Part shown: one piece after another, positions 1 to 9,011 of the stretch
How the letters are laid out: every line of letters starts with the position of its first letter
Numbering within the stretch: position 1 is the first letter of the stretch
Notes under the pieces: model-generated
Told to the model about the DNA's origin: nothing
What the model saw: only the letters and a program-made list of their open reading frames with translations
Database searches by the model: none
Translations under genes and position numbers: made by a program
Source of the DNA: SZUA-430 sp965227535
GTDB taxonomy: Bacteria > Pseudomonadota > Alphaproteobacteria > Micropepsales > Micropepsaceae
Assembly (NCBI GenBank): GCA_965227535.1
Contig: OZ245761.1
Coordinates: 4,650,001-4,714,000 of the forward strand
DNA: 64,000 nucleotides
Direction of reading: 5' to 3'

Positions 1-1010
1 ACGCCTTTGCTTCGCGCCGCGCGCGCGAGTTTCAGCGAAAACGCATACTGCGCCAAACGCTCCGCGCGCTTCTCAGGCGGAAGTTTAGGATTGCCCGCAA
101 TCGCCTTCGTCACAAAGACCGTCGCGTCCAGCACAACACCCTTCGCAATCATCGCATCGTAGAGCGCGACGAATGCCGGATCGTTCGCATCGAGCTTGGT
201 GAAATCGACCGGCGGCCGCTTCGCATACGTCGCCGTCTCCATTCCAGCCGCCGTCTCATAGCCGAACATGTAGACGTGACTGACCGACGTCATACCCGTC
301 GCAATCACCTCGCTCGGCCGCGCGGGCAGCAACGCAGCATGCGCCCACGACATCATCCCCTGACGCTTCGCCTCGTCCACAATCCGCGCCGCCGTCTTGC
401 CGTCGAGATTGGCGTACAGCTTGATCCCCGACGCGCCGGTCGCCTTCGCATCGGCTACCGCTTGCGCGATGTCGGTGTCCGGCTTGACCGCGCGCATCCA
501 CGCAACTTCACCCGCAACCGCGCCTTTTGCCGACGACTGCGTGCGCGGATCGTCGAAGAACGAAGGCCCCGCCATCAACGCCGAGTAATGAAGATCAGGT
601 CCAACAATCGTCCCCGCGTTCAACTCATCGCGCAGCGGACCCAGCAACCGTGTATCGCCCGCCATATCGCGCACGGTCGTGACGCCGCCCATCAGATAAA
701 GCTTAAGCATCGCCTTGGCGACCGCAGGCTTCGCCTCCGTCGCCAAATGCACATGCGTATCGACCAGTCCCGGCGCGACAAACATCCCGTGAAGATCGAC
801 GCTCTTCGCACCCTCGAACTTCGCCGCAGCCGAATCCGCATCGCTCATAACCTGAGCGATCATCCCATCGCGCACGACAAGCGTCATATTCGGACGAGCC
901 GCAGGCGCGGTCGCGTCAACCAACGTCGCGTGGCGATAGACCGTCGTGTCGGCGAAAGCCGCCGCCGCGAACCACAACGTCGCAACCGCGCACACAAACA
1001 AGCGCAACAT
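1..1010 (-). CDS. Amidohydrolase family protein (3' end beyond window)
   Basis: A metal-dependent hydrolase of the amidohydrolase superfamily (imidazolonepropionase/prolidase-like branch), probably secreted. The N-terminus has a signal peptide (MLRLFVCAVATLWFAAAAFA). A VDTHVHL motif gives the two metal-binding histidines near residues 86 and 88, and a GVKLY motif near 195-199 carries the lysine that in this superfamily is usually carbamylated to bridge two metals. Later WAHA and SVSHV motifs fit the third and fourth histidine ligands. The C-terminus, including the expected final Asp, lies outside the window. The ATG at 1010 is chosen because the signal peptide begins there. The substrate cannot be told from sequence. 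The gene diverges from the VOC gene at 1134. Confidence 0.85.
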   Translation of the reverse strand, partial: MLRLFVCAVATLWFAAAAFADTTVYRHATLVDATAPAARPNMTLVVRDGMIAQVMSDADSAAAKFEGAKSVDLHGMFVAPGLVDTHVHLATEAKPAVAKAMLKLYLMGGVTTVRDMAGDTRLLGPLRDELNAGTIVGPDLHYSALMAGPSFFDDPRTQSSAKGAVAGEVAWMRAVKPDTDIAQAVADAKATGASGIKLYANLDGKTAARIVDEAKRQGMMSWAHAALLPARPSEVIATGMTSVSHVYMFGYETAAGMETATYAKRPPVDFTKLDANDPAFVALYDAMIAKGVVLDATVFVTKAIAGNPKLPPEKRAERLAQYAFSLKLARAARSKG

Positions 1011-1133
1011 CCGCCTCGTCCCCCGAAATCGCTGGCACTTATACCGGCACATCGGCGCCAAGTCGCCTTGGCCGCCGCCGCCGCTGATCCTATAGTCCGC
1101 CGCAAACCAGCCGCTCAAGGATTTGCTGCCGCC

Positions 1134-1472
1134 ATGAAAGCACGCCTCAACTACGTCGAACTCCCCGGCAGCAACTTGGCCAAGTCGAAGCAATTCTATG
1201 AAGCCGCCTTCGGTTGGCGGCTCACGTCATTCGGCCCAACCTACGCCGCGACGACAACGGGCGACGTCGATATCGGCCTCCAGGGCGATCATCCCGAAGC
1301 GCCGAAGGCGCCGCTGCCGATCGTTCACGTCACCGATCTCGAAGCCGCGCTGAAGTCCGTCACCGCCGCCGGCGGCAAAATCACCAAGCCGATCTTCTCC
1401 TTCCCCGGCGGTCGCCGCTTTCACTTCAACGACCCAAGCGGCAACGAACTCGCCGTCTGGACGACGGCGTAA
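1134..1472 (+). CDS. VOC (glyoxalase/bleomycin-resistance fold) protein
   Basis: A 112-residue single-module vicinal-oxygen-chelate protein. It opens with KARLNYVELPG and a YEAAFGW stretch and ends with FNDPSGNELAVW, the usual metal-ligand Glu region of short VOC proteins. Family members bind a divalent metal and act on small molecules or serve as resistance proteins; the substrate here is unknown. The reading frame is open much further upstream (from about 276), but that part is Arg-rich frame-shadow sequence opposite the amidohydrolase, so the ATG at 1134 is taken as the start. It probably heads a plus-strand unit with the LysE gene, which begins 4 bases after its stop. Confidence 0.82.
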   Translation: MKARLNYVELPGSNLAKSKQFYEAAFGWRLTSFGPTYAATTTGDVDIGLQGDHPEAPKAPLPIVHVTDLEAALKSVTAAGGKITKPIFSFPGGRRFHFNDPSGNELAVWTTA

Positions 1473-1476
1473 GCAC

Positions 1477-2088
1477 ATGCCGCTCGAACTCCTCCTCGCT
1501 TTCGCCGCCGCGTCCGCTCTGCTTGCGCTGATGCCGGGCCCGAACGTCGCCGCCATCGTTGCGAACGCCGTCACCTACGGACCGCGTTACGGCTTGCTCA
1601 CCGTCGCCGGCACGTCGAGCGCGATGATCCCGCAACTCGCGATCGTCACCCTCGGTCTCTCGGCGGTGCTCAACGTCATGGCCGAATGGTTCGAGGTCAT
1701 CCGTTGGATCGGCGTCGTCTATCTCGTCTACCTCGGCATCGAAGCCTGGCGCGCACCGCCGCCGGACCTGAACGCCACGGCCCAACCGAAATCGCCGGCT
1801 GCGATCTACGGGCGCGGCGTGCTCGTTTCGCTGACCAACCCAAAGACGCTGCTCTTCTTCAGCGCCTTCCTGCCGCAATTCGTCGATCCCAAGGGCGACG
1901 CGACAACGCAGCTTGCGACGTTGTCGCTGATTTTCTTTGCCGTCGCGGTCGCGGTCGATTGCAGCTGGGCGCTCCTCGCCGGGAAAGCGCGTCCAGCCAT
2001 CGCCCGCTTCGGCCGCTGGACCAACCGCGTCACCGGCGGCGTTCTGTTGACCGCCGCAGCAACGCTGGCCCTCGCGCGCAGGCCGTGA
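1477..2088 (+). CDS. LysE/RhtB family translocator
   Basis: A 203-residue inner-membrane exporter of the LysE/RhtB family, which exports amino acids or related metabolites. The N-terminus has the family signature (LALMPGPNVAAIVANAV followed by G.RYGLLTVAGTSSA). About five or six hydrophobic segments follow, with the usual VSLTNPKTLLFF motif at about residues 117-128. Length is typical. It sits 4 bases after the VOC gene and 4 bases before the SLOG-like fusion gene, so the three are probably co-transcribed. The exported substrate cannot be predicted. Confidence 0.88.
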   Translation: MPLELLLAFAAASALLALMPGPNVAAIVANAVTYGPRYGLLTVAGTSSAMIPQLAIVTLGLSAVLNVMAEWFEVIRWIGVVYLVYLGIEAWRAPPPDLNATAQPKSPAAIYGRGVLVSLTNPKTLLFFSAFLPQFVDPKGDATTQLATLSLIFFAVAVAVDCSWALLAGKARPAIARFGRWTNRVTGGVLLTAAATLALARRP

Positions 2089-2092
2089 CCGC

Positions 2093-3937
2093 ATGAGCCC
2101 CGAAGAATTCGAACACCTGGCAACTGACGCACGGCCACGCCTCAGCTGGCGTATCGGCATCAGCGGTCACCGCGATCTCTCCTCCGTCGACGAGATCGAA
2201 CTGTGCCGCTGGCTCGACCAAGTCTTCGGCGACGTCGCCGCCGGCCTCCAAGCTGTGCAGAAGCGCCCCGACGCCGAACAAGTCTTCGCGCCAGGCCCGC
2301 CAGTCGTCGCCGTCGTCTCCGCGCTCGCCGAAGGCGCCGACCGTCTCTGCGCCGAGATCGCGATGCGCCGCGGCTTCGAGTTGCGCGCACCGCTGCCCTT
2401 CGCAGAGGCCGAGTACAAGAACGACTTCCCCAAGACCGTCCCCGCATTCGACGGCTTGCTCAAATACGCCCGCAGCACGGGCGGCGTCATCGAACTCGAC
2501 GGCAACCCGAAAAGCGGTGACCCGCGCAACCGCGCCTACATGGCCGCGGGCGAGTTCGTCGTCCACAACTGCGATCTCCTGATAGCGCTGTGGAACGGCG
2601 CGCCCGCGCAGGGCTACGGCGGCACCGGCGATGTCGTGACATACGCGCGGCGCAGCGGCGTCCCCGTGGTCCACATCCAAACGGTCGAACCTTATCTTCT
2701 CTTCATCGCGCACGCCGGGGCGAGCGCCTGGGAAGCCTATTCGCCGGAAGGGCTGAAGGCGTCGATCGCCTCACAGATCGTGCCGAAGGTTCGATCCCAC
2801 GCGAAACACGGTGGCGCGCACGCGCACGCGATGGAAGAACCTTCGCTCCGCGCGGCAGAGCGCTATTTCCGCCACGAGCCGATCGCCCGCAACAACACCG
2901 AGCCTGACTTCCTCTACGCCGGCCCCTTCGCCGCACGCATGCCGCTGCTTCACGGCCTCTCGCGGATTTTCCCGAACTTCGTGCGCACTTTAGGCAGCGG
3001 TGCGGTCGCCGTGGAGGAGCCGAAGAAAGCCGACCCGCCCTGCGGCAAGAACGAACGCAGCGCGCGCTATCTCTTCTTGCATCACCACCGCGCCGACGTG
3101 CTGGCCACGTTTTACGCCAACGTCCATCGCAGCGCGTTCCTGCTCGTCTACGCGCTCGGCGCGGTCGCACTCAGTTGCGCGATCGCCGCGCTCTATTTTC
3201 ACGAACAGCGTTACATCTTCACCGGCCTCGAACTCTTCGTCCTCGCCGTCATCGCCGGTCTCGTCATCGCCGACAACCGTATGCGCTGGCTCGATCGCTG
3301 GCTCGAATACCGCCTGTTGGCGGAACTGCTGCGCGAAGCCGACCTGCTCGCGCAAATCGGACATCCTACGCCCACGGCGACCGTCGAGGAACTCGCGCAC
3401 GATCTGCCGGGCAGGGCATGGGTCACCGTCGCCTACAGCGCGATCGTCCGCCGCGCTGGCCTCGTCTCCGAACGCTTCGATCCGTCGTTCCTGGCCAAGA
3501 TGCGCGACTACGTCGCCGACACGCGTCTTCAGGATCAGATCGCCTACCACCACAAGACGGAGGGCAGGGCGGAATCGATCGCGACGGCATTGCGCTGGGT
3601 CGGCTTCGTCACCTTCGTCGCCACGGTGATCGCGGGCGGTATCAAAGTCGGCCTGCACGGCCCCGACTACTTGAGCCTCCTCGCCGGCATTCTGCCGGCC
3701 ATCGCCTACGCCTGCTTCGGCATCCGCAACCAGGCTGAGTTCGAGATGGTCAGCCGCCGGTCGGAGCGCATGCTCGCCAAACTCTCGCGCCACAAGCAGC
3801 GCATCAAGGCGCTCACCGGCGACATGCTGACCAGCGACGCGCTCGCCCGCGAAATCCTCGACGCCGCAGCCGTCATGCGCCACGACGCCGCCGACTGGGC
3901 CAGCATCTTCGAGGTCAAAGAGACCGAGGCGGGCTAG
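2093..3937 (+). CDS. SLOG-like Rossmannoid domain fused to membrane (SLATT-like) effector region
   Basis: A 614-residue protein I read as a two-part fusion. Residues about 18-215 look like a SLOG-type nucleotide-binding Rossmannoid: GISGHRD at 22-28, SALAEGADR at 76-84, a LPFAEAEYKNDF stretch near 100, and CDLLIALWNG followed by GYGGTGDVV. After a linker come two membrane helices (about 347-369 and 375-395) leading into a charged helix (WLDRWLEYRLLAELLREADLL), the arrangement described for SLATT domains. A second helix pair lies at about 499-545, followed by a charged tail. In known systems SLOG domains sense or process nucleotide-derived signals and SLATT regions are proposed membrane-disrupting effectors. 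No second-messenger synthase gene is nearby, so a conflict role is inference. It starts 4 bases after the LysE gene. Confidence 0.65.
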   Translation: MSPEEFEHLATDARPRLSWRIGISGHRDLSSVDEIELCRWLDQVFGDVAAGLQAVQKRPDAEQVFAPGPPVVAVVSALAEGADRLCAEIAMRRGFELRAPLPFAEAEYKNDFPKTVPAFDGLLKYARSTGGVIELDGNPKSGDPRNRAYMAAGEFVVHNCDLLIALWNGAPAQGYGGTGDVVTYARRSGVPVVHIQTVEPYLLFIAHAGASAWEAYSPEGLKASIASQIVPKVRSHAKHGGAHAHAMEEPSLRAAERYFRHEPIARNNTEPDFLYAGPFAARMPLLHGLSRIFPNFVRTLGSGAVAVEEPKKADPPCGKNERSARYLFLHHHRADVLATFYANVHRSAFLLVYALGAVALSCAIAALYFHEQRYIFTGLELFVLAVIAGLVIADNRMRWLDRWLEYRLLAELLREADLLAQIGHPTPTATVEELAHDLPGRAWVTVAYSAIVRRAGLVSERFDPSFLAKMRDYVADTRLQDQIAYHHKTEGRAESIATALRWVGFVTFVATVIAGGIKVGLHGPDYLSLLAGILPAIAYACFGIRNQAEFEMVSRRSERMLAKLSRHKQRIKALTGDMLTSDALAREILDAAAVMRHDAADWASIFEVKETEAG

Positions 3938-4017
3938 GGCAGGCGCACGGCCTGCGCTTGAATTGCTGCGCCGCACATGAGAAGTAGCGCCTAAGAGCAA
4001 TCTGGGACGCCGGCACG

Positions 4018-6672
4018 ATGACGAAATGGGTCTATGGCTTCGGCGGCGGCAAAGCCGAAGGCGCCGCCAAGATGAAGGACTTGCTGGGCGGCAAAGGCGC
4101 AAACCTGGCCGAGATGGCGAACCTAGGACTGCCCGTTCCGCCCGGCTTCACGATCACAACCGAAGTCTGCACCCATTACTACGCCAACGCGAAATCCTAC
4201 CCCGGCGACCTGAAGCTCCAAGTCGAGGCCGCACTCGCCCATGTCGGCGCGCAAGTCGGTCGCATTTTCGGCGATGCCAAGACGCCGCTCCTTGTATCGG
4301 TCCGCTCCGGCGGCCGCGCCTCGATGCCGGGCATGATGGACACGGTCTTGAACCTCGGCCTCAACGACGACACGGTGCGCGCCATCGCCCGCGAAACCGG
4401 CAACGAACGTTTCGCGTATGACAGCTACCGCCGCTTCATCTCGATGTACGGCGACGTGGTGCTCGAAGTCAGCCACGACCATTTCGAAGAGATCCTCTCG
4501 TTTTACAAGGAAGAGAACGACCTCAACCTCGACACCGACATCGACGCCCAAGGCTGGAAAACGATCGTCGAGCGCTACAAGGAAAAGGTCGAGGAGGAAC
4601 TGGGAAAGCCCTTTCCGCAAGATCCGCACGAACAGCTCTGGGGCGCGATCGGTGCGGTCTTCGGCTCGTGGCAGAACGCCCGCGCCAACACCTACCGCCG
4701 CCTGCACTCGATCCCCGACAGTTGGGGCACGGCCGTCAACATCCAGGCGATGGTCTTCGGCAACATGGGCGACGACAGTGCCACCGGCGTCGCCTTCACC
4801 CGCAACCCGTCGACCGGCGACGCCGCCCTCTACGGCGAGTTCCTGGTCAATGCCCAAGGCGAAGACGTCGTCGCCGGCATCCGCACCCCCCAACCGCTGA
4901 CCACCCGCGAACGCCAAGCGTCAGGCGGCAAGGAACCGTCACTCGAAGAACGCATGCCGAAAGTCTTCGCGGAGTTCACGGGCTATGTCCGCAAACTCGA
5001 AGCCCACTACAGCGACATGCAGGACATCGAGTTCACGGTCGAAAAGGGCCGCCTCTGGATGCTCCAGACGCGCAACGGCAAACGCACCGCCAAGGCCGCG
5101 CTGAAGATCGCCGTCGACCTCGCCGCCGAAGGCACGCTCACGCGCGAGCAGGCGATCAAACGCATCGACCCCGCCTCGCTCGATCAACTCCTGCACCCGA
5201 CGCTCGATCCGAAGGCCGAGAAGTTCATTCTCGCGACCGGCTTGCCCGCCTCGCCCGGCGCCGGCTCCGGCGAGGTCGTGTTCGACTCCGCCGAGGCCGA
5301 ACGCATGGTGGGCGAAGGCCGCAAAGTCATCCTGGTCCGCATCGAAACCAGCCCCGAAGACATCAACGGCATGCACGCCGCCCGCGGCATTCTCACCGCC
5401 CGCGGCGGCATGACCAGCCATGCGGCGGTGGTGGCCCGCGGCATGGGCCGCCCCTGCGTCTCCGGCGCCGGAGGCCTGCGCATCGACTACGCCAAGCAAC
5501 TCTTCACCGCCGGCGGCCAAACCATCCGCAAGGGCGAAACCATCACCATCGACGGCTCGACCGGCCAGGTGATGAAGGGCACGGTGCCCACCATCCAGCC
5601 CGAACTCTCCGGCGACTTCGCGACGCTGATGTCCTGGGCCGACGGCGTCCGCCGCATGAAGGTGCGCGCCAACGCCGAGACCCCCGCCGACGCCAAAACC
5701 GCGCGCGAGTTCGGCGCCGAAGGCATCGGCCTCTGCCGCACCGAACACATGTTCTTCGACGAGGAACGCATCAACGTCGTCCGCCAAATGATCCTGGCCG
5801 ACACCAAGGGGGGCAGGGAGAAGGCGCTGGCAAAGCTCCTGCCGTTCCAGCGCAACGATTTCGTCGAGCTCTTCCGCATCATGGCGGGCCTGCCCGTCAC
5901 GATCCGCCTCCTCGACCCGCCGCTCCACGAATTCCTGCCCAAGGGCAATGAAGTCGACGAAGTCGCGGGCGACCTCGGCATCGACCCCGCCAAACTGCGC
6001 GAGCGCCTGGAAGACCTGGCCGAGTTCAACCCGATGCTCGGCCACCGCGGCTGCCGCCTCGGCATCTCGTACCCTGAGATCTACGAGATGCAGGCTCGCG
6101 CCATGTTCGAAGCCGCCGTCATCGCCGAGAAGGAAGCGGGCGCCGCCGTCATCCTCGAAGTCATGATCCCTCTGGTCGCCATGAAGGGCGAACTCGACTT
6201 CCTCAAGGCCCGCATCGACGCCGTGGCCAGGGCCGTCGAGAAAGAGAAGGGCGCCAAACTTGGTTACCTCGTCGGTACGATGATCGAACTGCCCCGCGCA
6301 GCCCTGAAGGCCGCCGAGATCGCCGAGACCGCCGAGTTCTTCTCCTTCGGCACCAACGACCTGACCCAAACGACCTTCGGCCTCAGCCGCGACGACGCCA
6401 CCAAGTTCTTGCCCGATTATCTCAGCCGCGCCTTGCTGCCCAACGACCCCTTCGTGACCCTCGATACGGAAGGCGTCGGCGAACTGATCCGCATCGCCGC
6501 CGAACGGGGCCGCAAGACCAGGCCGAACGTCAAGCTGGGCATCTGCGGTGAGCATGGGGGCGACCCCGCCTCCATCCATTTCTGCGAGACGGTGCGTCTC
6601 GATTACGTATCGTGTTCGCCCTTCCGGGTGCCGATAGCCCGGCTGGCCGCCGCCCAAGCGACGCTAGCGTAA
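4018..6672 (+). CDS. ppdK: Pyruvate, phosphate dikinase
   Basis: An 884-residue cytoplasmic enzyme interconverting pyruvate + ATP + Pi and PEP + AMP + PPi. Length is typical. The N-terminal ATP-grasp part begins WVYGFGGGKAEG with LLGGKGANLAEM, and SGGRASMPGMMDTVLNLG matches the family. The swivelling phosphohistidine domain has GGMTSHAAVVARGMG with the catalytic His near residue 468. The C-terminal PEP/pyruvate barrel carries EGIGLCRTEHMFF, FGTNDLTQ and GICGEHGGDP with the active-site Cys near 843. The ATG at 4018 gives the canonical N-terminus. It appears to be transcribed alone, 80 bases after the SLOG-like gene. It can serve gluconeogenesis or pyrophosphate-linked glycolysis. Confidence 0.97.
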   Translation: MTKWVYGFGGGKAEGAAKMKDLLGGKGANLAEMANLGLPVPPGFTITTEVCTHYYANAKSYPGDLKLQVEAALAHVGAQVGRIFGDAKTPLLVSVRSGGRASMPGMMDTVLNLGLNDDTVRAIARETGNERFAYDSYRRFISMYGDVVLEVSHDHFEEILSFYKEENDLNLDTDIDAQGWKTIVERYKEKVEEELGKPFPQDPHEQLWGAIGAVFGSWQNARANTYRRLHSIPDSWGTAVNIQAMVFGNMGDDSATGVAFTRNPSTGDAALYGEFLVNAQGEDVVAGIRTPQPLTTRERQASGGKEPSLEERMPKVFAEFTGYVRKLEAHYSDMQDIEFTVEKGRLWMLQTRNGKRTAKAALKIAVDLAAEGTLTREQAIKRIDPASLDQLLHPTLDPKAEKFILATGLPASPGAGSGEVVFDSAEAERMVGEGRKVILVRIETSPEDINGMHAARGILTARGGMTSHAAVVARGMGRPCVSGAGGLRIDYAKQLFTAGGQTIRKGETITIDGSTGQVMKGTVPTIQPELSGDFATLMSWADGVRRMKVRANAETPADAKTAREFGAEGIGLCRTEHMFFDEERINVVRQMILADTKGGREKALAKLLPFQRNDFVELFRIMAGLPVTIRLLDPPLHEFLPKGNEVDEVAGDLGIDPAKLRERLEDLAEFNPMLGHRGCRLGISYPEIYEMQARAMFEAAVIAEKEAGAAVILEVMIPLVAMKGELDFLKARIDAVARAVEKEKGAKLGYLVGTMIELPRAALKAAEIAETAEFFSFGTNDLTQTTFGLSRDDATKFLPDYLSRALLPNDPFVTLDTEGVGELIRIAAERGRKTRPNVKLGICGEHGGDPASIHFCETVRLDYVSCSPFRVPIARLAAAQATLA

Positions 6673-7300
6673 CTATCTGAAATAATAGAGAATTTGACGA
6701 AAACGGGGATGCCGATCATGGGCTTCCCGGTCGGAACCGCCGTGCCGCGAGGCGCGTTATGCGGGGCGAAAAATGCGGCCCTCCACATATTAAATCTTCT
6801 TCATGACCTGACCAACAAGAAGCAGATCGGCCACACCGGCATTGGACATTTGACTGAATAGATTGAGAGAAACAATTCGTAACAGTAGCAACGATGGGTT
6901 TTTACATTTGGCGATTACTGAATAAACCAAGTGAAAGGAGTGTGATCAACATGCAACGGGCTGCGACAGCTTGACATAGCCTGTTTCCAATGTGCCGCAC
7001 TGACACGTGAGTTCTTAATCCGTATACAACTCGCAGTTTGTTGCGCCGCAGCGGGACAGACAGCTACCCGTCCGTCCCAAGGCGCGACGGAGATCCCGAC
7101 GCACCCGGTAAGCCTAACGACCGGATTAACCGCGTTCCGGACGCAATCCATGCAGTCGAATGGTTACTGGCCCAAGGGCTGCACCTTTGGGCTGGAGACG
7201 AGTGAGCCCGGGCCGACGCTTCGGGTGACTGACCAAGAGGTCCCGCCAAAGGGACCCGGGAGAAGAGGGTAAACGCCTGGCTTTTGACCATGGAGGTATC
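6673..7300 (+). other. Long intergenic/leader region with hairpins and tiny reading frames
   Basis: No convincing protein gene is visible in these 628 bases. The first half is noticeably more AT-rich than the flanking genes. Two small frames exist: 6709-6861 (50 codons, preceded by ACGGGG) and 6951-6974 (seven codons after an AAAGGAG site). The second half holds several possible hairpins: GGGACAGAC paired with GTCCGTCCC around 7053-7078 with one mismatch; CCCAAGGG with CCTTTGGG around 7170-7190 using one G-U pair; and GGTCCC with GGGACC around 7240-7257. A TTGACA hexamer occurs at 6971-6976 without a clear -10 box. This could be a long structured 5' leader of the cell-wall hydrolase or a separate small RNA. 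Confidence 0.4.
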
Positions 7301-7960
7301 GTGGGAAAGACGACCGGACTTCTGGCGCACCTGCGCCGCAACGACCGAATTCTCAAGGCCGCGCTTTCAGGGGCCTTTCTTTACGTCCTGACGGTGGCCC
7401 TTGCGGCGCCCATGCTGAACGCCGCCACCGGCGCGGGTCAGCTCGTGCTGCGCCTGAGCCCCACCTATGAGGCCAAGGCCGACGTTACGCCTGCGCTCCC
7501 CGTAACGGTGGTGCGCAACGTTGTGAACCGCCCGTCCTATCAGGCGTACTTGCGCGAGAAAGAATGCCTCGCGACCGCCATCTATTTCGAAGCCCGCGGC
7601 GAAAGCGCCATGGGCCAGCGCGCCGTGGCCGAGGTCATCCTCGCCCGCACAGCCGTCCCCGGCCGCCCGAAGACGATCTGCGGCGTGGTCTATGAAGGCT
7701 CAAAGCGCCGCACCGGCTGCCAGTTCTCATTCACCTGCGACGGCGTTGCCGACCGCGTTCACAGCCGTGACGCCTGGCGTCAGGCCATGCGCATCGCGAC
7801 CAACGTCATGCGTACAGGCGGCAAGGTGAATTCGGTCGCCGGCGGCGCCACGTTCTACCACGCCGACTACGTGAACCCAGGCTGGGCCTCGCGCATGGTC
7901 AAGGTCGCCTCGATCGGCACCCACATCTTCTATCGCCCGCAACGCGGCCGAAACCTTTAA
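7301..7960 (+). CDS. SleB-like cell wall hydrolase (Hydrolase_2 family)
   Basis: A 219-residue protein with an N-terminal hydrophobic segment (about 22-45) that should export or anchor it, then a C-terminal domain of the SleB/CwlJ cell-wall hydrolase family. Motifs seen are CLATAIYFEARGE (putative catalytic Glu near residue 97), GQRAVAEVILAR, ICGVVYEG, CQFSFTCDG and GATFYHADYVNPGW. The family cleaves peptidoglycan glycan strands; in Gram-negative bacteria it probably acts in periplasmic remodelling. The GTG start is chosen because a GGAGG site lies 5 bases upstream. A hairpin terminator follows at 7982-8010. Confidence 0.85.
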   Translation: MGKTTGLLAHLRRNDRILKAALSGAFLYVLTVALAAPMLNAATGAGQLVLRLSPTYEAKADVTPALPVTVVRNVVNRPSYQAYLREKECLATAIYFEARGESAMGQRAVAEVILARTAVPGRPKTICGVVYEGSKRRTGCQFSFTCDGVADRVHSRDAWRQAMRIATNVMRTGGKVNSVAGGATFYHADYVNPGWASRMVKVASIGTHIFYRPQRGRNL

Positions 7961-7981
7961 CGCTCGACAGAGCGCAAGCTT

Positions 7982-8010
7982 AAAGGCCGTAGGGAAACCT
8001 ACGGCCTTTT
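7982..8010. terminator. Bidirectional intrinsic terminator
   Basis: A perfect 12-base stem (AAAGGCCGTAGG / CCTACGGCCTTT) closes a GAAA tetraloop, flanked by A and T runs on both sides. It lies between the convergent cell-wall hydrolase and SDR genes and can stop transcription from either direction. Confidence 0.9.
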
Positions 8011-8017
8011 CGTTTGA

Positions 8018-8875
8018 CTACTTCCCCGACGTCCGCGCGACGAGTCCGGGGAACAACTTCAAGATCCGCCCGCGCATATAACTCGGCGCAAAGCCTTTGA
8101 TCCGGTCGATCCACGCCAACTCGTCCGGCACATAGTAGTGAAGCTTGGTCTTCGGCGAGGTATACGCGCGCCACAGACACTCGGCGACGCTGGAGGCGGG
8201 CATCAACCGGAACATCCCCTTCTTCGGCGCGTTGGCGTAAAACTGATCCTCCGTCGGCTTCGGCGCGTCGCCTGAGCGGTTCGGCGTCGACCGCAGGATC
8301 GCGGTGTCGATCAGCCCCGGCAGAACATCCGCCACCCTCACCTTATGGCGCTCCCACTCGACCGACAGCGCTTCCGTCAAACCCTTCACCGCATGCTTGG
8401 TCGCCGCATAGACCGCGATCCGCGGCATGCCGTAAGTCGCCGACGAAGACGACGTCGTGAACAGCAGCGAGTTCGGCGTCTTCTTCAAAAGCGGCAACGA
8501 CGCATAAGCCCCGTTCAATGCACCGACGAAATTGATCTGCACCACCCGCATCGCCGCCTCATAGGGCACATCCTCGAACCACCCGGACTCGCCGATGCCG
8601 GCATTGTTGAACATGACGTCGAGCCGCCCGCCGGACTTCTCCCCGAACGCCGCGATCGCCGCGTCGAAGTCGCCCTTCGACGTGACGTCCAGCTTGCTGG
8701 TCCAAACATTCTCCGATCCGAGTTCCTGCTGGAGCGTCTTGAGCCCGTCGACATTTACGTCGGTCGCCCCGACCAGCCACCCCTTTGAGGCGAAAAGCTT
8801 GGCCGCTTCTCGCCCCATGCCAGAGGCGGCGCCGGTGATGAAGATGGCCTGTCGCGCGGCGGCGGGTTGGCTCAT
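8018..8875 (-). CDS. Short-chain dehydrogenase/reductase
   Basis: A 285-residue classical SDR. The cofactor-binding TGAASGMGREA motif is near the N-terminus, NNAG follows in the middle, and the active site is a Ser run followed by YAATK (YxxxK). It should be a cytoplasmic NAD(P)-dependent oxidoreductase of unknown substrate. The C-terminal half (ERHKVRVADVLPGLIDTAIL, then a proline-containing tail) resembles SDRs annotated as fatty-acyl or steroid-type reductases. The frame is open to 9163, but the ATG at 8875 has an AAGGA site and starts right at the SDR fold, so the extension is rejected. It converges with the cell-wall hydrolase gene. Confidence 0.88.
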   Translation of the reverse strand: MSQPAAARQAIFITGAASGMGREAAKLFASKGWLVGATDVNVDGLKTLQQELGSENVWTSKLDVTSKGDFDAAIAAFGEKSGGRLDVMFNNAGIGESGWFEDVPYEAAMRVVQINFVGALNGAYASLPLLKKTPNSLLFTTSSSSATYGMPRIAVYAATKHAVKGLTEALSVEWERHKVRVADVLPGLIDTAILRSTPNRSGDAPKPTEDQFYANAPKKGMFRLMPASSVAECLWRAYTSPKTKLHYYVPDELAWIDRIKGFAPSYMRGRILKLFPGLVARTSGK

Positions 8876-9011
8876 GAGCAGGTTCCTTCGAAGGCGAATG
8901 ACGGTTGCCGGGTTCCTATCACATCCCACTTGCAAGTCACGCCGCCCCCGGGGCAGTTTCCCCGCGGTCTCGAAGTGCGTTGCTTTCCACCAGCCCGGAG
9001 TTTTGAACCCG

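Noticed and set aside
276..1133. In-frame upstream extension of the VOC protein by about 285 residues
   Set aside because: It is Arg-rich sequence opposite the amidohydrolase gene, with no domain; the VOC fold starts at the ATG at 1134.
2990..4102. A 370-codon minus frame across the end of the SLOG-like gene
   Set aside because: No domain and low-complexity Asp/Gly/Val composition; the plus frame carries the ordered fold and helices.
4939..6657. A 572-codon open frame antisense to ppdK
   Set aside because: Result of C-ending codon bias; the plus frame encodes a complete pyruvate phosphate dikinase with all motifs.
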